Shown: positions 1-5,632 of the stretch, in pieces
Numbering within the stretch: the first letter of the stretch is position 1
Layout: each line of letters begins with the position of its first letter
Source of the DNA: Chloroflexota bacterium
GTDB lineage: Bacteria; Chloroflexota; Anaerolineae; Anaerolineales; Anaerolineaceae
DNA: 5,632 bases
Assembly (NCBI GenBank): GCA_023434145.1
Contig: JAEYTI010000177.1
Coordinates: forward strand, 1 to 5,632
Direction: 5' to 3'
Translations under genes and position numbers: made by a program
Notes under the pieces: generated by a model
Database searches by the model: none
Told to the model about the DNA's origin: nothing
The model's input: only the letters and a program-made list of their open reading frames with translations

Positions 1-33
1 AATTTTGTCCCCCACGCAGCACAACCCGAACTG
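1..33. other. Left edge, upstream of the ATPase gene; gene content undecided
   Basis: These bases precede the first ATG of the ATPase frame. The ATPase frame has no stop back to base 1, so the protein could start outside the window. A second + frame ends at a TGA at 32-34, which could be the end of an upstream gene. With about 30 bases neither option can be proved. The strong ribosome binding site at 53-60 argues that translation of the ATPase starts inside the window. Confidence 0.3.
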
Positions 34-52
34 ATGATCGACAGAGAAACCC

Positions 53-60
53 AAAGGAGG
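53..60 (+). promoter_or_regulatory. Ribosome binding site that sets the ATPase start
   Basis: AAAGGAGG is a near-perfect Shine-Dalgarno sequence lying 6 bases before the ATG at 67. The earlier in-frame ATG at 34 has no purine-rich stretch in front of it. This favours 67 as the real start. Confidence 0.75.
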
Positions 61-66
61 ATCGAA

Positions 67-2010
67 ATGCGTATTCAAACCCTTACCAACTGGTGGCATG
101 ACCCGCGCAAGCGCCGCCAGGTGTTGACAATTTTTAGCGGTGGTTCGATCCTCCTCGGCTTAGCAACGTTGCACGTGGCGGGACTGCCGGAGATTGGCCG
201 CGCCTTACTGGTTGCCGCCGCAATCGCCGCCGGCGCCGACATTGTGGAGCGAGCGTGGATTAATCTGCGCAACCGGGCATTTAGCATTGAACTGCTGGTC
301 AGCATCGCCTTTATCGGCGCGCTGATCATTGGTGACGTTTGGGAAGCCGCGGCAGTGACATTCCTGTTCATCTTCGGCGCGTTTTTAGAGGCGCGCACGT
401 TGAGCCGCACGCGCCAGGCGCTGGGCGATCTGCTGGACATGGCCCCTACTACAGCCCTGGTGCTGAGGGATGGCCGCCAGGTGGAAGTTGATGCGCTGGA
501 CGTGTCAGTTGACGAGCTAATTCTGCTAAAGCCGGGCACGAAGGTACCGGTAGACGGCTTGGTGATTGAGGGCCGGTCTGCCATCGATGAGAGCGCCATC
601 ACGGGCGAATCGATGCCGGAAGAGAAGGCCGTCAGCGACCCGGTTTTTGCCGGGACGATCAACCAGGGCGGCCTGCTGAAGATTCGCGCGACAGGCGTGG
701 GGCAGGATACTACCCTGGCACGCATCATCCGTAGGGTGGAGGAAGCGCAGGAAGAAAAAGCGCCCACCCAGCGTTTTATCGAACGGTTCGCCGCCTGGTA
801 CACGCCCGCCATCATCGGGCTTAGCGTGGTGGCTTACCTGATTTCGCGCGATATCCATCTCTCGCTGACGCTGCTGGTGATTGGCTGCCCGGGCGCTCTG
901 GTCATTTCCACTCCGGTTTCGATCGTGGCGGGGATTGGACGGGCCGCCAGGCAGGGTATCCTGATCAAAGGCGGTGAGTATCTGGAAAATGCCGGGAAGA
1001 TCAGCGCCGTTGCACTGGATAAGACTGGAACGCTCACCGAGGGCAAGCCGCGTCTTACGGATATCATCGCACTGCAGCCGCAGCCGGTTCTGGCAGGCGG
1101 GGGCGCTGTACCGGTAACGGCGGCCTTCTCACCAGGTTCGATTGGCCGGTGGGACGCCGGTCAGCAGGAGGTGTTGCGCTGGGCTGGGATTGCTGAGGCG
1201 GGGTCAGAGCATCCGCTGGCGCGGCCCATCCTGGCCGAAGCGGGTCGCTTTGGTATTTTGCCCGAACCGGATACATTCGACATGGTGACAGGCAAGGGCG
1301 TTACCGCCGCATTCCAGGGCAGCCAGATCGCTGTGGGTACGCCCGAACTGCTGGCGGATCTGGGCGCCGTTGTACCGCAAGCGGCGGAGCGCATGCTGGC
1401 AGCGTTGAAAACTGCCGGGAAGACTGCCGTGCTCGTGGCTGTAGACGGCGAGACCATTGGCGTACTTGGGATCGCCGACACCATCCGCTCGAACGCGGCA
1501 GAGGCTGTGAAGGCGCTGCGGCAGGCAGGGGTCCGGCAGGTGGTCATGCTCACTGGTGACGACCCGCGCACCGCGGAGGCGATTGCCCGCGAGGCTGTGA
1601 TCAGTGAGGTTCATGCAGGTTTGCTGCCCGAGCAAAAGCTGGAAGTGATCCGCCAGATGCAGCAGGAAGGGCACGTTGTCGCTATGACCGGTGATGGAAT
1701 CAACGATGCGCCCGCGCTGGCTGCATCCGATATCGGGCTGGCGATGGGTACCGCGGGCACCGGGGTTGCGATTGAAACAGCGGATATTGCCTTGATGGCA
1801 GACGACCTGATGAAAATACCCCAGGCAATTGCGCTGTCAAAATCTGTCCTGCGCAATATCCGCCAGAACGTGGTGGTAGCGCTGGTGACGGTTGCGGCGC
1901 TGCTGTTGGGCGTGCTGATGGGTGAGGTGCACATGGCCGGCGGCATGCTGGTTCACCAGGCGTCTGTCCTGCTGGTAATAATCAACGGCATGCGCCTGCT
2001 GCGCGCCTAA
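67..2010 (+). CDS. P1B-type heavy-metal-transporting ATPase, CPG-motif variant
   Basis: This is an integral membrane pump that uses ATP to move a transition metal ion across the cytoplasmic membrane. The 647-residue protein has four N-terminal hydrophobic segments (about 20-110) and an actuator domain with TGES at 179-182. Two helices follow at about 241-290, with CPG at 274-276. The phosphorylation motif DKTGT has its aspartate at 318, the P1B-specific SEHP histidine is at 382, and the GDGIND hinge has its aspartate at 543. Two closing helices end near 645. No N-terminal GMxCxxC metal-binding domain is seen, although the frame is open to the window edge. The usual CPC is CPG, and the last helix reads HQAS (630-633), close to the HEGxT/HExS signature of P1B-4 (Co/Fe/Zn) pumps and unlike the Asp of ZntA. 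A Pro/Gly-rich stretch at about 336-362 looks like an insertion in the nucleotide-binding region. The family is certain; the metal is not. No metal-responsive regulator is visible. Confidence 0.95.
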   Translation: MRIQTLTNWWHDPRKRRQVLTIFSGGSILLGLATLHVAGLPEIGRALLVAAAIAAGADIVERAWINLRNRAFSIELLVSIAFIGALIIGDVWEAAAVTFLFIFGAFLEARTLSRTRQALGDLLDMAPTTALVLRDGRQVEVDALDVSVDELILLKPGTKVPVDGLVIEGRSAIDESAITGESMPEEKAVSDPVFAGTINQGGLLKIRATGVGQDTTLARIIRRVEEAQEEKAPTQRFIERFAAWYTPAIIGLSVVAYLISRDIHLSLTLLVIGCPGALVISTPVSIVAGIGRAARQGILIKGGEYLENAGKISAVALDKTGTLTEGKPRLTDIIALQPQPVLAGGGAVPVTAAFSPGSIGRWDAGQQEVLRWAGIAEAGSEHPLARPILAEAGRFGILPEPDTFDMVTGKGVTAAFQGSQIAVGTPELLADLGAVVPQAAERMLAALKTAGKTAVLVAVDGETIGVLGIADTIRSNAAEAVKALRQAGVRQVVMLTGDDPRTAEAIAREAVISEVHAGLLPEQKLEVIRQMQQEGHVVAMTGDGINDAPALAASDIGLAMGTAGTGVAIETADIALMADDLMKIPQAIALSKSVLRNIRQNVVVALVTVAALLLGVLMGEVHMAGGMLVHQASVLLVIINGMRLLRA

Positions 2011-2024
2011 AAGCCGCCTCTCAG

Positions 2025-2095
2025 GTTTGTTCCCTTTATTCAATGGAGGTAAGATGACACAGTCATCTTACCTCCATTGAATAAAGGGAACAAAC
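2025..2095. repeat. Perfect 34-bp inverted repeat (hairpin) between convergent genes
   Basis: The left arm is 2025-2058, the loop is ACA at 2059-2061 and the right arm is 2062-2095. All 34 pairs match by direct reading. The left arm begins GTTTGTTCCCTTTATT and the right arm ends AATAAAGGGAACAAAC. The arms are about 38% GC, much lower than the flanking genes. The last base lies inside the TAG stop of the minus-strand lipoprotein gene, and the first base is 15 bases after the ATPase stop. The position fits a shared two-way terminator or mRNA 3'-end stabiliser. It is not a classical intrinsic terminator, because the stem is long and not GC-rich and no T-run follows on either strand. It may instead be a copy of an intergenic repeat or an assembly fold-back. 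Confidence 0.9.
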
Positions 2096-3165
2096 TACTT
2101 CCCTACTGCTTCTCGCAGGGGGATATCTAGCGCTTTCACCACCTCGCGCAGCGGGTCGTAAACATTGTTCTGGATTATGCGCAGATCTTCGATCTCGTAG
2201 TTCCCAGCGGAAATGGAGAGCACTGCTCTGCCATCTGGCGTGCTGGCAACATTCAGGAAGGCATCGGTGAGCAGCTGCCGCTCACGCTCGGAAAGGCCAG
2301 AGATCAGCGACAGGTTGATGTTGGGAATTACTGCGTCGGATACCCATAGAATGAGCACGCGGTTCATCACGTCTGGCAGATCATCTTGCACGGCAGAGGC
2401 GGTGCGCGGATCGCCAGAGATGGCAAAGGTTGCGCCGAAGTCGCATACACCCTTGATATAGAGCGACCGGACCACAGCCGTATGAGTCTGCGACATTACG
2501 GCGGGCAGCGTACCAATTTCGTTGACTTCGAGCAGCCCGGCAGGGACGATGTACCCGGAAGGCGACTGCGGCTCCACCCAGCACGGGCGCATGCCCTGGA
2601 ACTGCCCCAGGGCAGTGGCGGCATCAGCGGAGCTCAGCCCGCTGATGGGGTCGAAGAACGGTGTAAAGCCGCTCTCCACGTTGGCAAGGAACTGCGCACC
2701 GTACTGGTACACACCAAAGTGGTTGGTCAGCAGGGCAACCTCGGCCAGCCCGCGGTCGCTGGCATAGAGATACGTCAGCGGCGGCATCCAGGCGATGTGC
2801 GCTTCTCGCGCGGCCATGGCGTCGAGCAGGGCAGTGTAGCTAGGGTAGGCGCGTGGCAGGGTCAGCATGCCAGTGTTCTGCCAGATCTGCTCGGAGATTG
2901 CATTGCCTGCACCAATAATCTGCGGGTCGCTGTTTTCGGTCACCAGGCCAATGATAAATGGGTTCTCTACACTGCCCAGCGGCATGGGGGTAGGGGTAAG
3001 CGTAGGACGCAGGGTTGGCGTAGCGGTCAGCGTGACGGTAGGGGTCAAACCATTGGGTGGTGCACCGCCGCAAGCGCTGAGCAGCACGATCAGCAGGCTG
3101 AGCGCGAAGAAGGTCGCCGGGTTGTTCGTCAGCCGGATGGTGCGCCGGGAGGAGTTGGATGTCAC
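2095..3165 (-). CDS. Lipoprotein, PhnD-like phosphate/phosphonate substrate-binding protein
   Basis: This is a probable surface-anchored solute-binding protein of the phosphate/phosphite/phosphonate ABC transporter type (PhnD-like fold). The 356-residue protein has a basic N-terminus (RRTIR), a hydrophobic stretch at about 18-31 and the lipobox LSAC with Cys32. A Thr/Pro-rich linker follows (about 41-62), then the binding domain. Family-like segments include SYTALLDAM near 109, AHIAWMPPLTYLYA at 122-135, a PSGYIVPAGLL segment at 202-212, a CDFGATFA segment at 241-248, and ILWVSDAVIPN at 272-282. I chose the GTG at 3165 because it puts a normal signal peptide at the N-terminus and has AGGA 7 bases upstream (3173-3176). 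The ATG at 3285 would add 40 residues before the signal. No permease or ATPase gene is adjacent, so the protein is an orphan in this window. The ligand cannot be read from the sequence. Its stop overlaps the 34-bp hairpin. Confidence 0.85.
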   Translation of the reverse strand: MTSNSSRRTIRLTNNPATFFALSLLIVLLSACGGAPPNGLTPTVTLTATPTLRPTLTPTPMPLGSVENPFIIGLVTENSDPQIIGAGNAISEQIWQNTGMLTLPRAYPSYTALLDAMAAREAHIAWMPPLTYLYASDRGLAEVALLTNHFGVYQYGAQFLANVESGFTPFFDPISGLSSADAATALGQFQGMRPCWVEPQSPSGYIVPAGLLEVNEIGTLPAVMSQTHTAVVRSLYIKGVCDFGATFAISGDPRTASAVQDDLPDVMNRVLILWVSDAVIPNINLSLISGLSERERQLLTDAFLNVASTPDGRAVLSISAGNYEIEDLRIIQNNVYDPLREVVKALDIPLREAVGK

Positions 3166-3225
3166 GAAGTGATCCTGGTGGTTGGTAGGCTCTTTGAAAA
3201 TTGTCGTGGTTTTCAAGGAAAACGG

Positions 3226-3241
3226 CGAGGCAATTGCCTCG
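3226..3241. repeat. Perfect 16-bp palindrome in the divergent promoter region
   Basis: CGAGGCAATTGCCTCG equals its own reverse complement. It lies 61 bases upstream of the lipoprotein GTG, in its 5' region, and 138 bases upstream of the DUF4230 ATG. A perfect palindrome of this size between divergent genes is a reasonable operator candidate for a dimeric regulator. I do not recognise the site. Confidence 0.45.
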
Positions 3242-3287
3242 AAAATCACGCTGAATCCCAGAGACTGGTTGGTAATAAAAAACAAAA

Positions 3288-3307
3288 CGTTCCAGAACGA
3301 TTATAAT
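3288..3307 (+). promoter_or_regulatory. Candidate -10 box with adjoining dyad for the DUF4230-GNAT unit
   Basis: TATAAT at 3302-3307 is a consensus -10 box and would give a leader of roughly 65 bases before the ATG at 3380. Just upstream is CGTTCCAGAACG (3288-3299), a dyad with 5-bp arms and a 2-base centre, placed where a repressor could block the promoter. The -35 position (about 3279-3284) is only A-rich and not consensus. The box sits inside the palindrome GATTATAATC (3299-3308), so the minus strand also reads TATAAT here and the direction is ambiguous. Confidence 0.35.
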
Positions 3308-3366
3308 CAATTTGAGAAATTTGGTCGGTTTCTCTCCAGGCGACCTTGCCTGCTTGCCCTGACCTT

Positions 3367-3376
3367 GGAGGAGGAG
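3367..3376 (+). promoter_or_regulatory. Ribosome binding site that sets the DUF4230 start
   Basis: GGAGGAGGAG lies just before the ATG at 3380 and offers overlapping Shine-Dalgarno matches at normal spacing. It supports this start over the in-frame ATG at 3182, which would add 66 residues of non-family sequence and place the membrane anchor internally. Confidence 0.75.
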
Positions 3377-3379
3377 AGC

Positions 3380-4090
3380 ATGAGCAGTACTACCAAATGG
3401 GTTCTAACTGTAGCTGGATTGATCATCGCCATGATCGTGCTGGTCTTAGGTATTTTCTGGGGCGTTTCGGTGCTAGTGCGCCAGACGGCGCAGGAGGCCC
3501 TTTCGCCCCTCACCCAGACCAACCGTTCGATTGAAACCCGCATGGCGCAGATTTTGAACCCCACGCCCACCATCATCCCGAATCCGATGACGGTTATCCA
3601 CGAGGTGCGCTCGCTGGCTCGCCTGGAGACGATCCAATATACCATGGAGAAAGTAATCACCGCCGAGGAAGGGCAGAACGAGCTGGGCTTCCTGTTTGGC
3701 GATAGGCTGCTGTTTGTGGGCCACGGCCGGGTGATCGCCGGGGTAGATCTGGCGCGGATGCGGCCCGAGGATATGTGGGTGGAAGGGGAGGCGCTGTACG
3801 TGCGCGTGCCACCCGCGGAAGTGTTCATCGTTGCGCTCGATAATGAAAAATCGTACGTATACGACCGGGATACCGGGCTGCTTTCGAAGGGTGATGTGAA
3901 CCTGGAGCGCGCCGCGCGCATGGCCGCCGAGCAAGAAATCCTCACCGGCGCGATGGAAGATGGTATCCTGACCCAGGCGCAGCAGAATGCCGAGAGTTAC
4001 CTCGAGCGGATGCTGCGCGGGCTGGGCTACCAGAACGTGATCTTTGTCGAGTCGACGCCCTCGGCCCCGCAGCCAACCGCCACCCCTTAA
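3380..4090 (+). CDS. DUF4230 family membrane-anchored protein
   Basis: The 236-residue protein has one N-terminal membrane helix (about 7-33). A short region (34-60) and a Pro/Thr hinge (NPTPTIIPNP, 60-69) follow, then a DUF4230-like domain at about 72-225. Matching features are the LARLETIQYTMEKVI start (79-93), GDRLLFVGHGRVIAGVDLARM (107-127), a VRVPPAEVF strand (141-149), the YVYDRDTGLL segment (159-168) and a C-terminal helix with EDGILTQAQQNAES (193-206). It closes with a Pro/Thr/Ala tail (226-236) like the low-complexity linkers in exported proteins of Chloroflexota. The single N-terminal anchor suggests the domain faces the outside. No enzyme motif is known for this family, so I assign no reaction. 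The GNAT gene starts 8 bases after the stop, which suggests one transcript. Confidence 0.88.
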   Translation: MSSTTKWVLTVAGLIIAMIVLVLGIFWGVSVLVRQTAQEALSPLTQTNRSIETRMAQILNPTPTIIPNPMTVIHEVRSLARLETIQYTMEKVITAEEGQNELGFLFGDRLLFVGHGRVIAGVDLARMRPEDMWVEGEALYVRVPPAEVFIVALDNEKSYVYDRDTGLLSKGDVNLERAARMAAEQEILTGAMEDGILTQAQQNAESYLERMLRGLGYQNVIFVESTPSAPQPTATP

Positions 4091-4098
4091 AGGGATGT

Positions 4099-4605
4099 AT
4101 GGCCGACTGTGAAATTGTGCGTCTTACGCCAGACGAATGGCCGCTCTATAAGCAGATCCGCCTGGAAGCGCTAAAAGAGGAACCCCAGGCATTCGGCAGC
4201 CGGTACGAGGACAACCTTCTGCGGCCCAATTCCTTCTGGCGAAGCCGCCTGGAAGAAGCACAGGTGGGCGAGAAGAGCTGGCTGCTGTTTGCCAGAGTGG
4301 ACGGCAGGATCGCCGGTATCATTGGGGCATACTGCGAGGAAGAAAACGACGTGGTCGATATTATTTCGGTTTACGTCGCGAAATCGGCGCGCGGGCAGGG
4401 TGTGGGCGCGGCATTGATGGAAGCCATCCTCGCAGAAGTGGCGAAAAAGAGCCTGTTCCGCAAGGCGAGGCTCATGGTAAACGCAGATCAGGCCGCGGCG
4501 CTGGGCATGTACCGGCGCTTTGGGTTTCAGGTGGTCGGCGAGGAAACGAACGTGCTGGGAGACGGCAAGCAGCACATGGAATATGTGATGGAGAAGGTGT
4601 TGTAG
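4099..4605 (+). CDS. GNAT family N-acetyltransferase
   Basis: This cytoplasmic enzyme should transfer an acetyl group from acetyl-CoA to an amine; the substrate is not predictable. The 168 residues match the usual single-domain GNAT length. Motif A is clear: strand IISVYVAKSARGQGVGAALM (about 88-107), with the acetyl-CoA pyrophosphate loop RGQGVG at 98-103. Motif B follows, with LMVNADQAAALGMYRRFGF (125-143) and Tyr138 at the place of the usual catalytic tyrosine. The N-terminal segment LYKQIRLEALKEEPQAFGS (about 16-34) is common in RimI-like and small-molecule GNATs. The start has a ribosome binding site in AAAGGG just after the DUF4230 stop (from 4089), and the short gap implies co-transcription and perhaps coupled translation. 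An ATG at 4095 is out of frame. The gene converges with lipM. Confidence 0.92.
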   Translation: MADCEIVRLTPDEWPLYKQIRLEALKEEPQAFGSRYEDNLLRPNSFWRSRLEEAQVGEKSWLLFARVDGRIAGIIGAYCEEENDVVDIISVYVAKSARGQGVGAALMEAILAEVAKKSLFRKARLMVNADQAAALGMYRRFGFQVVGEETNVLGDGKQHMEYVMEKVL

Positions 4606-4629
4606 GAAGAACAAATGATTGTATTCTTC
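4606..4629. terminator. Weak hairpin at the GNAT gene end
   Basis: GAAGAA at 4606-4611 pairs with TTCTTC at 4624-4629, and CAA/TTG (4612-4614 with 4619-4621) continues the stem with a 2-base bulge. It starts right after the GNAT stop, in the 86-bp gap between convergent genes. The stem is AT-rich and has no T-run after it on the + strand, so a terminator role is only possible. The rest of the gap (4630-4691) shows nothing I can name. Confidence 0.25.
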
Positions 4630-4691
4630 TAGGGGCGCGGCTGCACGCCATCTGTTCCCCACGAATCAACACCACGCAAAAGAACACGCTC

Positions 4692-5522
4692 TTACAACCG
4701 CTCCGTCCAGGCTGCATTCCCATACTTCTGCTCGATCAACTCTGCTGCGCGGATCTGTTCGTTCATCGTCAAACCCTGTTGGATTAGCTCCATTCGCAGC
4801 GTATCCTGAAAAGCCGTTTGGAATGCGTCCGCCGCCTGCCGCCAGGATATCGTGTAGCCAAGCATCTCGGCGTTGGCGGCATGGGCCAGCAGGCGCTCGG
4901 CGGCCCGGGCGCGAGAAGCTTCGTCTCGATACGCCAGCGCGAGCGTGATACGCGTGAGATCGCCAAACAGGGGCAGTGAGCCATGCTGTAAAACCCCCTC
5001 ATTTTTGCGGGCTTGCGCGCTGCCCACCAGCTTCTTCCCTGCCACAGTAATCTCGTAGTTCGACGGCACTTCAAAGCAGACCGCGCCCCCCGGCTGCGAT
5101 CCATCGGGCAGGCCGTATTCTTTGTCGGCGCGGGCGGGCAGGCCCAGGCGTTCCAGCGCGTTCAGCAGGGCTTGCGAGAGACGGGCATAGCTTTCCAGCA
5201 CGCTGCCGGCGACGCGCGGCTCGTTCAGCGGCGCAATGACAGAGTACGTCAGCTCGTCGGTGTGCAAGATGGCGCGCCCGCCGGTTGGCCTGCGGACAAT
5301 CTGCCAGCCGTGCTGTGCCAGGGCAGAGAGATCGACATCCGCGAAGGGCTGCGAAAATCCCAGCGACAGGCAGGGCGGGTCCCAGGCGTACAGGCGCAGG
5401 GTGGGAAGGCTTTCGCCGCGCCCCACAGCTTCTAAAATCGCCTCATCAACCGCCATATTCCATGCACCCGCTGCCGGTGGGGTGCATACCAGCCGCCATA
5501 CTGCCGTTTGTCGTTCTGTCAT
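4692..5522 (-). CDS. lipM: LipM-type octanoyl-[carrier protein]:protein octanoyltransferase
   Basis: The enzyme should move an octanoyl group from acyl carrier protein to a lipoyl-domain lysine (for example GcvH), the first step of lipoyl cofactor synthesis in the cytoplasm. The 276 residues are close to the length of Bacillus LipM (about 278). Features of the lipoate ligase/octanoyltransferase fold are WNMAVDEAIL (21-30), RRPTGGRAILHTDELTYS (77-94), and the segment around the candidate acyl-thioester Cys149 (GGAVCFEVPSNYE, 145-157). The invariant-type lysine lies in AGKKLVGSAQ (161-170), followed by GVLQHGSLPL (176-185). The GGR form, SAQxR and the Cys near 150 favour LipM over an ATP-using lipoate ligase, which has GGGxV and a C-terminal accessory domain. 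The ATG at 5522 was chosen because homology begins right after it. The upstream in-frame ATG at 5615 lies inside a palindrome. The ribosome binding site is weak (AAGAACAGATC). A lipoate ligase remains possible. Confidence 0.85.
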   Translation of the reverse strand: MTERQTAVWRLVCTPPAAGAWNMAVDEAILEAVGRGESLPTLRLYAWDPPCLSLGFSQPFADVDLSALAQHGWQIVRRPTGGRAILHTDELTYSVIAPLNEPRVAGSVLESYARLSQALLNALERLGLPARADKEYGLPDGSQPGGAVCFEVPSNYEITVAGKKLVGSAQARKNEGVLQHGSLPLFGDLTRITLALAYRDEASRARAAERLLAHAANAEMLGYTISWRQAADAFQTAFQDTLRMELIQQGLTMNEQIRAAELIEQKYGNAAWTERL

Positions 5523-5566
5523 TGATCTGTTCTTTATCCACTCTTCTGTATAATAGCTATTCGAAC
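5523..5566 (-). promoter_or_regulatory. Probable lipM leader, no clear promoter
   Basis: This AT-rich stretch lies between the lipM start and the long palindrome. The minus strand reads TATTAT at about 5555-5550, which could be a -10 box about 28 bases before the ATG, but no matching -35 sequence sits at the right distance. The assignment is weak. Confidence 0.25.
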
Positions 5567-5623
5567 TTTGTTGGATCGTTTTGTGTGGCCAACTTAGTTG
5601 GGCACACAAAAACATCCAACAAA
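5567..5623. repeat. 57-bp imperfect palindrome upstream of lipM
   Basis: The structure is centred on base 5595. The outer arms TTTGTTGGAT (5567-5576) and ATCCAACAAA (5614-5623) match perfectly. The inner arms TTTTGTGTGGCCAACT (5579-5594) and AGTTGGGCACACAAAA (5596-5611) differ at one pair. Two mismatched pairs separate the inner and outer arms, so 25 of 28 pairs match. It is followed on the + strand by an A-rich tail to the window end. It lies 44 bases upstream of the lipM ATG. It could be an operator, the terminator of an unseen gene, or an intergenic repeat element. Confidence 0.8.
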
Positions 5624-5632
5624 AAATAAATA

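Larger units (their letters stand above)
3166..3379. promoter_or_regulatory. Divergent intergenic region between lipoprotein and DUF4230 genes
   Basis: This AT-richer 214-bp stretch should contain the promoters of both divergent genes. It holds a small hairpin (TTGAAAA at 3194-3200 with TTTTCAA at 3210-3216), the 16-bp palindrome at 3226-3241, a CGTTC-CA-GAACG dyad at 3288-3299 and a TATAAT box at 3302-3307. No clear -35 element lies 16-18 bases from the TATAAT on either strand. Both genes have longer in-frame readings into this region, but their ribosome binding sites place the starts at its edges. Confidence 0.6.

Noticed and set aside
75..1946. Several long minus-strand frames opposite the ATPase gene
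   Set aside because: They are Ser/Arg/Ala-rich shadows of a GC-rich gene with clear P-type ATPase motifs.
2054..2080. A tiny 8-codon reading frame with GGAGGT in front, inside the 34-bp hairpin, readable on both strands
   Set aside because: It is a by-product of the perfect palindrome and no leader-peptide context is present on either strand.
2980..3050. Apparent short direct repeats in DNA (GGGGTAGGGGTAAGCGTAGG-like)
   Set aside because: They encode the Thr-Pro linker of the lipoprotein, so codon repetition explains them; they are not a separate repeat or CRISPR.
3288..3299. LexA-type SOS box
   Set aside because: The dyad reads GTTC-CA-GAAC, with half-site order and spacing unlike the Bacillus/mycobacterial GAAC-N4-GTTC box, and no SOS gene is adjacent.
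2386..3306. A 306-codon open frame on the + strand opposite the lipoprotein gene
   Set aside because: The minus-strand frame has a signal peptide, lipobox and family motifs. The + frame is rich in Arg, Gly and Gln, has no recognisable domain and is an antisense shadow.
4630..4691. Possible tRNA or small RNA in the gap between the GNAT and lipM genes
   Set aside because: No cloverleaf arms, no T-loop motif and no stable long stem could be found.

Overview
The window looks like ordinary bacterial chromosome from a member of the Chloroflexota, possibly an Anaerolineae-type lineage. This is an inference. It rests on the GC-rich coding sequence, the Thr-Pro rich linker directly after a lipobox, the Pro/Thr tail on a DUF4230 protein, and the gene mix. 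No marker gene is present to prove the taxonomy. I see no tRNA, rRNA, CRISPR array, transposase, phage gene or toxin-antitoxin pair.

Layout from left to right. (1) A P1B-type (heavy-metal) P-type ATPase at 67-2010 (+). Its ion-site motifs are unusual: CPG instead of CPC in the sixth membrane helix, and HQAS in the last one. (2) A perfect inverted repeat with 34-bp arms and a 3-nt loop at 2025-2095 fills the gap between this gene and the next one, which converges on it. (3) A lipoprotein at 2095-3165 (-) resembles PhnD-type phosphate/phosphonate substrate-binding proteins and has no transporter partners in view. (4) A 214-bp divergent intergenic region at 3166-3379 holds several small palindromes and a TATAAT box. 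(5) A two-gene + strand unit follows: a membrane-anchored DUF4230 protein (3380-4090) and, 8 bases later, a GNAT acetyltransferase (4099-4605). (6) A LipM-type octanoyltransferase of the lipoate-protein ligase A family lies at 4692-5522 (-), convergent with the GNAT gene. (7) Its upstream region carries a 57-bp imperfect palindrome at 5567-5623.

The genes do not form one pathway. The ATPase is metal homeostasis, the lipoprotein is solute capture at the cell surface, LipM is lipoyl cofactor synthesis, and the DUF4230-GNAT pair has no assigned role. Only the DUF4230 and GNAT genes look co-transcribed. The parts least explained by the genes are the two long hairpins and the divergent control region. 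I did not find convincing evidence of a new multi-gene system.
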